Of a stretch of DNA of 64,000 bases, positions 1 through 11,900 are shown piece by piece. The notes under the pieces were generated by a model. The model had not been told where the DNA came from. It saw only the letters and a list, made by a program, of their open reading frames with translations, and did not search any database. The translations under genes and the position numbers were made by a program. Every line of letters begins with the position of its first letter. The stretch's first letter is position 1. Source of the DNA: Centrapalus pauciflorus (Eukaryota; Streptophyta; Magnoliopsida; Asterales; Asteraceae); assembly GCA_020465985.1 (NCBI GenBank), contig JAANYP010003248.1, positions 2,022,501 through 2,086,500 on the forward strand, in the 5' to 3' direction.

Positions 1-278
1 AGTTTTTTTGCGTTAAATAATTTAAATCGATCATTTTACCATTTAAAAATAACACTTTAAGTCATTAAAACTATTATTATTATTATTATTATTATTCACA
101 TACTAAGTATTTTTTTTATTAATTTATTATCTACCAAAATATATTAAGTTTTTTAAGTAAAATATTTTTATTCAACATATTATATTATTCATAAAGTCAC
201 CACCAAAATCTGAATCAAAGAAGATAAAACAAGAAGAAAAATAAGGAATAAAATCACCAATAGAAATCAAAGTAAAAC

Positions 279-348
<70 letters not shown>

Positions 349-902
349 GTAAGGATTTTTGAAAGATGTTATCCTATATTCTTTTTTATTATTTTAATGT
401 ATTAAATAATGATTATACATCTTACAACTTGACTTCTGTTATCATGTACTCCGTAAAAGGAACAAATAGCATAAACCAAATAATATTTGAACTTTTTTAT
501 TAAGTAGGATCAAGTTTTCACTATATGTATTTTATTTATGTATAAATAGACAAATTTGTCTTCCCGCCGCAATAGGTGGTGTTAAAATACCTAGTTAGTA
601 ACATTTTTCAATCGTAATATGATTGTTTTTATATCATTTTTATAACAATGTTGTTTTTTTACGGTTTTTGTTTAATCTGTTTCCCATTTTCATATAAACG
701 GGTTGAAATTGCATACATGAACACTTGGAAGGTAAAAAAAGATAGAACTTGAACAAGTGGATTTAATTTACTGATCTCTGTATTACAATGCCAGCCAACA
801 GTCACATGAATTAGGGATCGATCGAGGGAAAACAGCATTGATGTATTTATGCATCTGTAGATAGCATTGTCAATGAACAAAGAGCAGGAAGACGAATCTT
901 CA
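1..902. other. Intergenic, AT-rich, downstream of the EDR2-like gene
   Basis: No coding potential is seen. The stretch holds an (ATT)n run near 71-95 and a long (GA)n microsatellite (separate entry). The 3' end of the minus-strand EDR2-C gene must lie somewhere in its right part. Confidence 0.6.
282..346. repeat. (GA)n microsatellite
   Basis: An uninterrupted GA dinucleotide run of about 65 bp, seen directly. Such runs are polymorphic in length and can bind BBR/BPC GAGA-binding factors, but no promoter is evident here. Confidence 0.95.
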
Positions 903-3101
903 TCAATGGGCAACAATGGTGGGCATATGTCCATGCTTCGCAAAGTCGATCTTGTTTAATCTCAAACAGCATAGCACTTTCTCCGGCAATTCTTCCGGCT
1001 TCTGAGCCTATTTTAACACAACACAAAAACTGTTCATTTCCTTTTCCTGCTTAACATAAATTCAAGTCGAAAAAATCATGGAGTACCTGAATGGTTAGGC
1101 CTAGATTTAGAATCCCATTTCTCAAGCGTTCACGAAAGGCTTCCAGTCCCTTCCTTGCTATGTAACTAAACCGATGAATGTCCAGATCAATTTCAAAGTA
1201 ATTTGTTCCCTGCATTCGTAGTAAAGACGTAATCACATAAAAGATCAAACCCCAATTACCATCAAGACAGAAAAAGAAAAGCCACCTACCTGATAGAAGT
1301 TGTGTTGAGGTCGAGAAAGAACCGGTTTTCCATTGTAAGTATGCAAAAGCTTCTTTTCAGTGCTACTCGAAACAAGATCTTCGGGGTTCACTACACCCAC
1401 CATGATCTTCAGCCTTTCTCTGAAGGGTACGATGGATTCTTTCGTGAATCCCTTCACCTTTTCCATATCATCTTTGATAAAACTCTGCATGCACAATTCA
1501 GTCACTTTAGAAGCTTAAAACTTTGAATAAAAAGTTAAAAGAGAAGATTAGCATCTTAATTACCTTGAGGCTCTCTTGAAACTGAGAAGATGCATCTTTT
1601 TCATATGTTTCAGAGAGTTTGAAATATAACACAAGGCTCAAACCCTCGCCATCGCTATCGCCATGGAACATAGCAGTAGGATAAGTAGGCAACTGGCAAA
1701 ACCAAGTAAAAGTTTTACAAGATTTGAAACTTATTAAAAATCTTTATCATATAAGATTATACCAGAAGCCCACGAAATTAAAGAAAAAATCTTGAACCTG
1801 AATATTGACGATGAGAAGAGAAGGAAACTTCCCATTGCCTTTGATCGTAGGAAGTTCGAGATGTTGGGCAATGTGGTTAACTTTTCTTGGACAGGTAAAG
1901 AGATCGACGCCTATAGGCGTATAAGGACAATAACTCGGCGCTGGACTCTTTGTTTTGTTTCTGCATGTTAGTTTCACAGTTACTTAAAAAATTCTCTGCA
2001 TAACAAACACTTTAAAGCATGTAGAAAGTTTGATCAAGTCATACAGAAAAAAGTTTTCATCACGAAGAGCGAAACACGATGGGTGAATAGCAGACCAACA
2101 TCCAGGGGTTGGTTTCTCGTTTGTACAACATGGAATCCCGTATCCTGCTCGGGGACGATAGAAACAATTTCTTGAAAGACCTGCAATGAAAAAAAGGTGT
2201 GATTTCCTTACGAAACAAATACTGTTAACGCTCCCATACAAAGCTTCAAACTTACGGATTTCATTGGTTTCTTCTATGTCAAGTGAAGTTCCCTTTAGTG
2301 AAACCCTGATAACTGATGATTTCCTTATTAGCATCTGTGGACCTGAACAAAAAAAAAGAAGTATTAGAACAACAAATTTGTTCAGAAAATTCATTAAATC
2401 ATTCATTAAACTCTTTGATGATCTGCCATCTTTCTTACTAACTTTCATGATACTTACAATTGTTTTCGACAATGCATGATGATGTCTCATATTGAACCAC
2501 TTGTCTACTTGATGAATCGCAAGAACCATCTGCGAATAAACAAAGTATGGATAATTTGCAATATTTACTTCTTTGGTAACTTCAAACTATATGGAAGACA
2601 AAGGGAAAACTAATATTATGCAGAAAGAAGAGGATGATTATGCATATTACCCCCATGAACACTCATGAAATCCTCATCTGAATCAGATGCATCGATTTTG
2701 CTGACCGAGTCAAACCATGATTCTTCTTGGCAAATTGCTGCAGAGCAAAGTGGTTAAGAATACAGATACGATGGTTTTTTCAGTAAGCTACAAACAAGTT
2801 AGGCTGCTGTAAACCACATTACTTTTAATAGGAAACAAGATTCTTTGATGAAATTACGTAAAGAAAACATATATAAGAAAGTACCATTAGAATCAAATTG
2901 ACTGCGTTGCCATTCCTTCTGAGTGAGGTTAAAAGAAGAACTGGAAGGCACGTTTCTACACGTAGTTGTGGTTCGAACAATAACGCTACTTCCAGCATTG
3001 CTGTTTCTCTTCCTCATTTTATTGTGCTTACGGCTCTTTTTGGTTCTACGACGACGCGGTTTCCTGGATGTTTTAGCATGCGATGAGACACAACCATCCA
3101 T
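903..3101 (-). CDS. DUF1336 / EDR2 C-terminal domain protein
   Basis: Ten coding exons in transcription order: 3101-2885, 2737-2651, 2529-2458, 2342-2256, 2180-2045, 1960-1798, 1692-1564, 1484-1290, 1209-1087, 1007-903. They total 1,314 nt, 437 aa, with GT-AG boundaries. The N-terminus (MDGCVS, then an Arg/Lys-rich stretch to about residue 37) matches the layout of the plant EDR2-C proteins that begin MGxCVS. A WFDSV motif follows near residue 80. The domain runs from about 181 to the end: GCWSAI, CPYTPIGVDLF near 211-221, INHIAQH-like VNHIAQHLELP, then GTNYFEIDLDI near 363. The family is plant-specific and lacks the START domain of EDR2 itself; its biochemical role is unknown and membrane or lipid association is inferred. 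Oddity: Gly2 of the family's myristoylation-type start is Asp here. The upstream in-frame Met at 3149 lies across a likely 5'-UTR splice acceptor, so 3101 is preferred. Confidence 0.88.
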
Positions 3102-3970
3102 ATATCTCTCTTTTTTGAAATAGTAACAAGTAATTCCCTGATAAAACAATAAAAAATGACAGTTTGATCCCTCAACGACTCTATAATGTATATATGCAAG
3201 TAGTTAAACACATGACGATCGATGACTTTCCTGAAAACAGATTGGATTATGAAGAGATCGAACATACCTGATTAGCAAGCTGCAAAAGTTTGTAATGAAA
3301 CCAATGTCAGAATGGTGAATGTGAAGATACTGTGATAATTTAAGCATGTTATAGAATAAATTTTTATAAAAAACTGAACATCAGTGAAATATTAACACAA
3401 AAACGAATCAAAATCCTATACGTACGACTTGCAAATTTGAGTAACGTCAAAGAAAAATAACTTGCAAGGAACAATCAATAATCTTTAAAGTCATCCAAAA
3501 AGGAAAAGAAAACATGCATTAGAACTTTCAAGCATGGATCGGAACTCCATTAAAAGAAAATACATAACGAAGAAATGCAGACTGCTCGAAAAAGTTTTTG
3601 ATTAATATCATCATCATAAATCAAAAATACTCCCAACACATACAAAATCAAATAATCCTCTTATGAATATCCTGTGCATCAGATGCTCAAAAGTTTGTAA
3701 TCATGAGAATGTGCATATGGGCATGCATCACCACCCATCAACAATAAACAGAACTTAATTGGTGACAAATTGAAAACTAATAAAATTTCTTCCCACCTAC
3801 AAAAAAAGAGCATAAAAAGAGAGGATATCGACGTCTTTACATAATCAAGTTAACATTTTTATTCTACATTTTAATTGGATCTTTCAAGAAAAAAACCAGG
3901 GTTACATCAATCAGATCAAAAGGCATGTTTTATGCATCTAAGAATGAATATACAACACACACACACACAG

Positions 3971-4045
<75 letters not shown>

Positions 4046-4250
4046 ATATATATATGTATGAATGATTGATAAAGAGACCTGCTGGAAGAGATGAAGATAG
4101 CGTTATGAGCATAATATTATCTCCCTCTTCCCCTGCGACAAAATGAAGGAGGCTCACCAGAGGGAAGGCAAAAGGGTGGATCCGACTCGGGTTCGGATAC
4201 CACCCACAGCCAATTTGTTTATTTCTTTTTTGGAGCCCAGAGACGAAGAT
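3102..4250 (-). other. Probable 5' UTR and leader intron(s) of the EDR2-like gene
   Basis: On the minus strand a CAG/GT donor-like site near 4078-4083 ends a purine/pyrimidine-mixed leader, and an acceptor-like TTATCAG lies just upstream of the start codon near 3140. A further donor (CAG before GTATG) near 3268 leaves room for a very short non-coding exon. No upstream coding exon is visible. The interval contains the (CA)n(TA)n(TG)n repeat listed separately. Confidence 0.4.
3954..4057. repeat. Compound (CA)n(TA)n(TG)n(TA)n microsatellite
   Basis: Seen directly: about 15 bp of CA, then about 55 bp of TA, then TG and TA again. It lies inside the inferred leader intron of the EDR2-like gene. 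The arms CA/TG make it foldable. Confidence 0.95.
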
Positions 4251-4277
4251 TGAAATTGCAGTTTGAAGAAAATGAAT

Positions 4278-4283
4278 TTATAA
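4278..4283 (-). promoter_or_regulatory. Candidate TATA box of the EDR2-like gene
   Basis: TATAAA on the minus strand, about 25-30 bp before a plausible transcription start near 4250 and ahead of the inferred leader exon. The position is sensible but the motif is common in AT-rich DNA. Confidence 0.35.
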
Positions 4284-5931
4284 AGAGAAGGAAGAGGACA
4301 GAGCCTTGCTTTTTGTGGTGCAGGCCAGCCTATGTCTTGCCACGTCATCATATATTCATTGGCATACAAAAGGCTTCTCTTTTTTTAATGATTATTAATA
4401 ATAATTATAAAATCTTTTCAGTTTCCACTTTCCAGTCTCTCTGGCCTTTAGTTCTAGGTACAAAAGAAGCCTCTCATCTTCCAAATGAATGTGATTAATT
4501 TTGATATAGTTCTAGGTGCAAAATGTGTATGTATGTGTGTGTATATACATAATCAAAACTTTGACAAAGTATATATCAACATGATAATCAGCAGTATCTG
4601 TCTTCCCGTTACCAAACCATCAAATCGAAATACTTTAAAAGTACACGACCTAAATGTGCGCAAAAAATACATAGTCAAATTGTCTAAATCTAAATGATAT
4701 TAAACTTAAGCAACTACTTCATGTTATTTTTCTTATTTTTAAAAACATAGCTATACTTTTACATTTATATAAATGGAACTCAAAAAGCCTGTCATGTTCA
4801 GGTAATTCTCACATCTACACGACTTTTTGTTGTTATCAAATGAAAATTCATATAATTCTATCAACGTTTTGACTCTTCCATTATATCTTTCAAGAGTGTT
4901 TAAACAAGTTGTGTTCATTTATACCAAACACATCCAGAAGTACCCAAATCAAACTCACTCTGAGAAAACATTACAAGACAATCAAGTTTACTGATTAGCA
5001 CTAAAGGAAAAAAAACACCCAGACTTTAGGGTTCTCTACTGACCGGTCACATGACCAACATGAAAGAGATAAATCTATAGTCACTAATAAAAAGATGTGT
5101 GAAGTTTTAACCCTATACCTCCACTTTGGATTTAATATCCTCAACCACTAAGCTACTATAAAAGACACTTGCATATATTTGTATACATATCTATAATCTA
5201 TCTATAAACTATCTAAAATATATCTATGATTTGTCTATAAATACTAATAAATGAGTAAGTAATGTGTCATGTGTCGGCTTCTCATTTCATTCGTCACATG
5301 TCGAAACTTTTCTTTTGCCACGTGTCATTTACCAAATTAAAATTAATTTGAATTCATATCAAATATAATCTAATCTATAATTAACTTATTTATGTATATT
5401 ATTTTTTTAATTCAATCCATGTGATACATGGATATAGAATCTGGTACATACATACATGCTATACATACGTACATACATCATAGAGAGAGAGATAAAGACA
5501 AAAAAAAATTATTTGTAAACACTTTATTCATTGTAAACATTATGATTTGTGGATAATAATAAAATGACTTAGAATCTTATGAATCTTGTTGCAAACATTA
5601 TTATGAATTATATATCAACCTATGAATATTATTGGATGGTTGGATGCTATAAATTTTTTAAATTCTATGAATTGTGTCGAAACCTATGAATTTTAATAAA
5701 TCCTATAAATATTGTTAAAAATATTTTTATAAACATTTTGGATGATATGAATCTTATTGCAGACACTTTTAAATGTGTGTGTGTGTGTGAGAGAGAGAGT
5801 ACGATAGGTACCATGTTAAGATCCAATAAATAATTTCTCAAACACTAAAGTGACAAGATCAAAAAACCACAGTTCGCCAATGGGTCAAGATACAAAAATG
5901 TTTAAATATCTTACAAGAGTGTTTAAACATG
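4284..5931. other. Intergenic, with decayed copies of the TMEM230-like leader intron
   Basis: No gene is seen. Two blocks, about 4921-5007 and 5817-5872, are diverged copies of 10978-11070 and 11144-11210 in the leader intron of the TMEM230-like gene, in the same order. The DNA between them (5010-5810) has no counterpart there and is AT-rich, with short TG/GA runs near 5777-5798. Confidence 0.55.
5923..5931. repeat. Left target-site duplication of the MULE
   Basis: TTAAACATG, matching TTAAACATA at 8272-8280 in eight of nine bases. Confidence 0.75.
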
Positions 5932-7173
5932 GGCAATACTAAATATACACCCCCCATTCACTAATTTTTACTAATCATACACCCCCCTTAATTAATATTA
6001 AAAAATTTCTTAATTACCCTAATGATTATCTAATTATTATATGGGACCCACATATTGTCAAATCAAGTCTAATTTTTTCAAGATTTTTTATTATGGTGGG
6101 ACCCACTTTTTTTTTTCATACACCCCCCTCTTATCACATCACCTTTTTTTTTGTTTTTTATTGAGGTGGGGCCCACTTTTCTTTATTCATACACCCCCTC
6201 CTATCATATCACCTTTTTTTTGTTTATTTATCAAGGTGGGGCCCACATTTTACATATATATAGGCTCATCTTATTTTGCAATCAAAATGTCAAGGTGGAG
6301 AAATAAACCTACAGTGCTCTTCTTTTGCAATCAAAATGTCAAGGTTTGATGATATTGTAGTTGATAACACGACAGACTTCACTGCTACAGAGGTATTTTT
6401 ATGAACTATTTTCCATATTTATTATTTAAAGCTACGCTATGTTTTTATTAATTAATGTACATAATTTTTGTAGGATTTTCCTACTTTTGATGATTTAATG
6501 AACTGGGTTAACAACGTCGCAAGATCTCTTGGTGTTATCATTATTAAAAAACGTTCAAAATTATCAAAAAAAATGAATTAAGAAAAGTATGGTTACAATG
6601 CGAACGTGGCGGTGTGTATAAAGATTCTAGTTCTAGCAGAGAGAGTGTCACAAAAAAAATTGGTTGTCCGTTTGAGTTAGTAGCTTGTCGTAATGATAAT
6701 AAGTAATGGAATTTAACTGTGCTATGTGGCACACACACTCATGCAAATGCCTCAAGTTTTGAGGGACACGCATTCGCAATGCGTTTGAATGAAGATGAAA
6801 AGAATTTGGTCGCAGAACTAACCAAAGCTAATGTCCCACCACGTAATGACCAACCTCAATACGAGCCACCATGACACAGTGAATACATGTATCGTGACTT
6901 TAACGACCAACCGCAATGCGAGCCACCAAGACACAGCGATTACATGTATCGTGGCTTGAACGACCAACCCCAAAGTGAGCCGCCACGACACCATGAATAC
7001 ATTTCTCCACCAGCATATACGGATTCAGTTGATCAACAAACGACGTCTTGGATGAACAACTTTTTTGATCAAGATCCGTTTATGCATAACTTAATAAATT
7101 ATGACCCACTACCGTCACAAGTGTTTGATCAATCCTTTAATCAGGAAGGAACAGTACAGGTATGTTGTTGTTG

Positions 7174-7204
<31 letters not shown>

Positions 7205-8271
7205 GCATTTTTGCATGTTATTTATTTATCCATTTGAATGACATTGGTTTACATGATAAAACATTAGGAACCGGCAAATCCATTACAATATGGATACACT
7301 TACGCAGAACAAACACAAGATGAATACCATTATCATCAACCAAAGTTCCAGGTAAATGTATTATCTTAATTTTTTTAGATCGTCGATATGATAAACTAAT
7401 CTATTTTTTTATAGGAACCAAAGAGCTACAATCATCATTTGATTAGTGAAATTCCTAAATGTTTTCATCATTATGTCATTGGAATTCAAGATGTTAAAGG
7501 TGATGGAAACTGCAGGTTTCGTTCAGTTGCTGTTGCTATGGGTCGAAATGAGGAGGAATGGCTTGCAATACATCGAGAACTACTAGAGGAGCTAAATAAA
7601 AATAGTAAGCAATATAAAAGCATTTTTGATAGTGAATACAAGCGCTTAGAAGAATCTCTCAACTTTTTTGAGTATCGTGATGCACCTTTTCATAACTGGA
7701 TGCGGATGCCTTACACTGGTCTTCTGATCGCAAATAAGTATAACTGTATATTTCACTATCTAACAAATGCACGCTGCTTAACATATTTTCCTCTTTGGTC
7801 AAAGCCGCAGTCTCCAAAAGAAAATCATGTCATTACACTCGCATTTGTACATAACAACCATTTCGTGAAGGTTGACTTACGTGAGGGATACCCAATGCCA
7901 GAGGTTTCTGGCTACAATCGATCAAAAAAAAGCCGAAAAAAAGAAAGCGAATGGGTTAAAATGTATGAAGATCGTTTACTCGCTTATAAGAAACTTAATT
8001 GTAGCATTGATCTTAATGTTGTACCACTTGAGTGATAATGCATGTACTGTTCAATGATGATTTAATTCAAGTTTAATATTATTAAATAAATGTTTATATA
8101 TTTACATCAAATCATTAATCAAATCATTAAATCAAATCATTATTAAATAAATGTTATTTTGTCAAATCATTATATATCAAATCAAAATCATTATACAATC
8201 ATTGGGGTAATTAAAGTGTAATTAGGAGGGTTGTATAATAAAAAAAAAAGGGTGTAGGAATAAGCATTGCC
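5932..8271 (+). mobile_element. Mutator-like element (MULE) with FAR1-type and OTU domains
   Basis: The 2,340-bp element starts GGCAATACTAAATATACACC and ends with the inverse of GGCAATGCTTATTCCTACACC. Similarity of the inverted ends continues for about 80-90 bp (about 5932-6022 and 8190-8271), including a shared TTAATTACC(C)(T/C)AATGATT block. It is flanked by TTAAACATG (5923-5931) and TTAAACATA (8272-8280), a 9-bp target duplication with one mismatch, the size expected of Mutator elements. It sits beside the decayed TMEM230-intron copy. It holds a FAR1-like N-terminal domain and an OTU protease domain but no visible MULE transposase (DDE) or SWIM region, so it is probably non-autonomous. Confidence 0.85.
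6336..8035 (+). pseudogene. FAR1-type DNA-binding / OTU protease gene of the MULE, N-terminal part broken
   Basis: Exons read as 6336-6392, 6474-7159, 7268-7351, 7415-8035. The N-terminal part (FTATEDFPTFDDLMNWVNN, then VWLQCERGGVYK, GCPFELVACRN, CGTHTH) is the zinc-finger DNA-binding region of FAR1/MULE proteins. It is broken by a frameshift in an A-run near 6567, a TAA at 6704 (CAA expected) and a TGA at 6872 (CGA expected by comparison with the repeated NDQPQ-EPPRHS units). From the Met at 6887 onward the frame is open to 8035, potentially 325 aa. That part has two more NDQPQ units and an OTU domain: DGNC at about 7501-7512 with the nucleophile Cys, and NHFVKVDL with the likely catalytic His. 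The transposase core is missing. OTU-bearing MULEs are known in plants; function here is not shown. Confidence 0.75.
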
Positions 8272-8280
8272 TTAAACATA
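8272..8280. repeat. Right target-site duplication of the MULE
   Basis: TTAAACATA directly abuts the right terminal inverted repeat; partner at 5923-5931. Confidence 0.75.
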
Positions 8281-8801
8281 CCAGTTTCCGTGTATTTAAT
8301 CACACAAGGTTATCATTAGTTAACAAGTCAAGAATCAACTGCATAAGTTTCTGGACAAACATTAATTTCTAGAATCTAGAAAACCAATATCCGTTTACAA
8401 AATGTTATAAATGCTTCGAGTTCAAAGTACCTTTTTTCTAAAAATCTTTTAGATATCACAACAATTCAAGCTATAAAAGTAGAAAGCATTGATATCCTTC
8501 TCAACGGGTCAACGCACATAGATAGCAAGAGCTTTGCCCAAACCTTCCAACAAATAATATGCATTTGACCTCAAGAAAATCCTCAACACCCCAATATAAG
8601 GAACTAGATAATCAAAGAAAACCAAGAGTCTGCACCATGGGTTCTTGCACCGTAGTTCCCCATAAATCATAAGTATACATTTCCAGTGGGGAAAACCACA
8701 AAAGTTAAAGAAAACAATCTCAATCTACATAACAGGTAGGTGATGTATGTATATTATACCCTGAATATACAACCAAACAGACCAGGAACAGCATGTAGTT
8801 C
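8281..8801. other. 3' flank of the TMEM230-like gene
   Basis: No coding sequence seen. The minus-strand 3' UTR of the TMEM230-like gene should lie here. Confidence 0.5.
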
Positions 8802-10952
8802 TTAGTAACTAGGGATGGATGCATAGCGATACCCTTGTGCGCCTCTCCATGAATAATACGCAATTCGAGTCTCATAGAAGCCTGAAATGGATAAATCATC
8901 AGAAAGTACAAAATTGTTGAAAGGTTTAAATTATAAAATATTATTAATAACCAAACAAGTCAAATCAATACATTACACTTACAATAACAATCTAGAAAGA
9001 ACATCGTCTAGCAGTGACACATGAATCATGGTAGAAAACAAGCAACAAGCAATGGAAGTCCAAATACTAGGGTTACCTTACTTGAGTGTTAGACTAATAG
9101 ACTGTTAGGGGGCATTTGATTCACGGATTCCTGAGATTCACTGAGATTTGCATTTAAAATCTTGTGTTTGGTTCGCAGATTTCAGTAAGGATTTAAAATC
9201 CCAGAAATTCTTTAATTCCATCCTTTTTTGTTATTAAAAAATTCAGCATCACCTCTAGGATTTTAAATCTCAGTTGCCTTGCATCCTTCAGGTTAGCAAA
9301 TAACCCTTAGAAACTAATGCAAATTCTTTGACATAATCCTGATGAATAAAATTGCTACATAATGCAAATCCCAAGAAAAAATTTTGCGAACCAAACAATG
9401 TCAAGTAGAACTTGGAAATGCATTCTAACACTCAAGTACAGAGAATGAAATTCAGTTACCTTACTCGATTACAAAGAATGAAAAATGCAGCAAGAGAAAA
9501 TTAACATGGAGAATGAAAATTGATTCCACTGTTTGGTAAGAACATGGAATTCATCAGTGAATCACAAGTACCAATGTTGATTCTTCATGGGGTGTGGTCG
9601 GTAAAGTGGGTGTGTGGGTAGGTGTAAGGTAGGGTTGCAAGGGTATAATAGAACAAGTATGATGAGGTGGGTGAGATGGGCAGAGTGCAGCGTAGAATAG
9701 GGTGGGTAGGAATGGGATTATTAACCGAATTCCTGAAACCAAACGTGGACTATTGGTTCGGTATTCGGTTCTTGATTTTAGCATAATTCGGTATTCAGTA
9801 TCTTAAACGAAAAACAATCGGTATTGGCCGTTTCACCTTCAATCAAAGAATATAGAAGAAAGACAAATAAGTTTTTATTGTTTCATGGCTAACTTCATTT
9901 ATTAAGTTTATATTAACTTTGTTTGTTGGTTTGGTGTATGTTTTGATATTAGCATTGTGTGATGAATGAAACAATGGTTCTAACAAGTCAGTTATTGAAA
10001 AAACCAATACCGATACCGGTACCATAATTTTATAATCAGTTCGGTCCTCAATACTAATGGCATGCCTTAAAAAAAACGGTTCTCACTCCTAGAGGTGGGG
10101 GTGTGAGATATGACAGGGTGGGTGTGGTGGGGTGGGTTAAGCCGTTAAGGTGAGGGTTCGGTTAGGTGGTGTAGTGTAGGTGTAGGTGTAAGGTAGGGTG
10201 AAGGTCTCACTTTTCTTTTTATTAGGAAGATGGGTTTTCATTTCTCCATACATAGCAAAGAATTAACCAAAGAGAAAGGGAATGTAATCATTCCCACTAA
10301 TTAATTCTTGGACCCAATCAGACAAGGAAAAAAGAATCAATTCCATTTCCCTGCGTACCAAACAGCCCCTTAAGTTTATTTGAGGCAATACAATTTGGCA
10401 GGAATAACAAAAACAAGCAAGCATACATTCCGTATGTTTTCACATTGGTTACTCCCTTACTCTTGAAGTAAAGCTAAGCACCTTAGCATAACCACAAAAG
10501 CCATAAGGAGGTTTTATACAGTTCAATTTTGCTTCTCAGTTTAAATGTTCCATATACTTGTAACTGTAATCCAGTTAAAATGAGAAACTTTTGTAGTATT
10601 TGTTTGATTTAAAAAAGGCTACCTGTCACAGACAAATTAGCCAATGTATAGACTGAAATAATATCATATATGTACCTGGGAGGAAGGTGAGAGCCCCAAG
10701 TCCTAACAGGCCATATGCTTGGGATCTGTCTCCTCCCATGTGACCTGTGAAAATGAAGATTGCAAGAAGGATAAGGCCACATCCAAGGATGAGCAGAAAA
10801 AGTGCAAGGGCAATGGATTTCCATGGGACTTCATCTAAGGTTGCTGGTGAGTATTCAAACCGAGGGTCGTGTTTTCCTTCATTGCCTATATAGTCATCGT
10901 CATTGTCTTCATCGGCAAGACGAGTATAATTAATGTTCCGCCTAGATGTCAT
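8802..10952 (-). CDS. TMEM230-like transmembrane protein
   Basis: Two coding exons, 10952-10676 and 8881-8802, total 357 nt, 118 aa. The soluble N-terminus is acidic (RLADEDNDDDY). Two hydrophobic segments follow at about 46-69 and 78-93, with FLPG at the exon junction, then FYETRIAYYSWRGAQGYRYA and IPSY at the end. This arrangement and the FLPGFYxxRIAYY block are diagnostic of the TMEM230 family, whose animal members sit on secretory and endosomal vesicles; the plant role is not established. The start is the first Met after the leader splice acceptor. A non-coding leader exon ends at about 11703 (CAG before GTAATG). The long intron contains a Harbinger-like element. Confidence 0.9.
9108..10369. 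mobile_element. PIF/Harbinger-like element in the TMEM230-like intron
   Basis: The ends are imperfect inverted repeats (GGGGGCATTTGATTCACGG on the left; the right end reads inversely GGGGCTGTTTGGTACGCAGG), each abutted by TTA (9105-9107 and 10370-10372), a 3-bp target duplication typical of PIF/Harbinger. The 1,262-bp interior is patchwork: G-rich GGGTGTGG-type tracts (9590-9715 and 10090-10205) surround a block with inverted GGTTCGGTATTCGG / CCGATACCGG ends (about 9725-10080), probably a nested MITE. No transposase is seen. Confidence 0.6.
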
Positions 10953-11701
10953 GTCAATAACCTTGACTTCAAAATATACAATACACGTCCAGAAGCATCA
11001 AATCAAACTTGAACCAAACTGCTTTGAGAAAACATCACAGGACAATCAGGTTTACTGATTAGCGCTACAGAGTCAACGATAAGATAACACACACAAACAC
11101 ATACATGTGGGTGTGTATAGGCATGTATGTATCAGTTCAACAGGTAGCATGCTGAGACCTGATAATAATTTCCCAAACACTCAAGTGACAAAAGATCAAA
11201 AAACAAACAGAAGCATTAGGCATGATACAATTATGGTTCACTATACAGACGTAACAGTCAACCTATAACCTCTAAGAAAATGAAGAAATTGATATGTTAC
11301 TTTGGTAGATGATGACACAATCTGTGCTTTAGCTTTACACCAACTGGATGATGATGGATACACATGGTTCATGCTTTACACCATCAACTAATTTAATCGT
11401 TCCATCCCAGAAAAAATAAAGAAGATAATGATACATGATACGAGCACATAAACACGATTATGGTGTGGAGCACTGAAATACCTAAAGCTTAAACCTTCTC
11501 AATAATTTCCAATAGAATAACTGATACAGGCCGAGTATTGCTAAACCAAAAAGGCTTATTTACAAATTAACGTGACACCTTTGAGCTCAAACTGATTGAA
11601 ATGAAATTTGAAACCCTAGAACAAATGAAGTTGGTTGTTATTGGGAGAAAATGATAATTGAAACCCTAGAAAAAACTTTAAAAAAAGTAAATCGATCATT
11701 A
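10953..11701 (-). other. Leader intron of the TMEM230-like gene
   Basis: Minus-strand non-coding intron between a leader exon donor at 11702 and the acceptor just before the start codon. It is the source or sister of the decayed blocks at 4921-5007 and 5817-5872. Confidence 0.5.
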
Positions 11702-11900
11702 CCTGACTGTCGAATTATCGAGCTTTAACTGATTCGATAGAGAGAGATTTAGATTAGATGCATATGTTGAATTCGTTGTGCGAGATCGAAGGTTTGAGGC
11801 TTAAAGCAAAAGAGGGACAGAGTGTGGAGTCTGTCGAGCGTAACCACCGTTCTACCCTTTTCCCAGGCCCAATGGATCCCTCCTTTGTAAACTCAACCCA
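11702..11900 (-). other. Leader exon and proximal promoter of the TMEM230-like gene
   Basis: Minus-strand sequence rich in CT (TCTCTCTATCG) ending at CAG before GTAATG. The right limit is a guess. An open frame on the plus strand over this area has no family resemblance. Confidence 0.4.

Noticed and set aside
3875..4157. Open frames rich in Ile-Tyr and Val-Cys
   Set aside because: They are translations of the (TA)n(TG)n microsatellite; the same applies to frames at 25368-25664 and 56496-56690.
5230..5443. Possible small Helitron (TCTATAAATACTAATAAATG to a hairpin ending CTGG before T)
   Set aside because: The 5' end is preceded by G rather than A and no second copy was found, so support is too thin.
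9554..9784. Proline/threonine-rich antisense frame in the TMEM230-like intron
   Set aside because: It is the complement of a GGGTGTGG-type low-complexity tract inside the Harbinger-like element.
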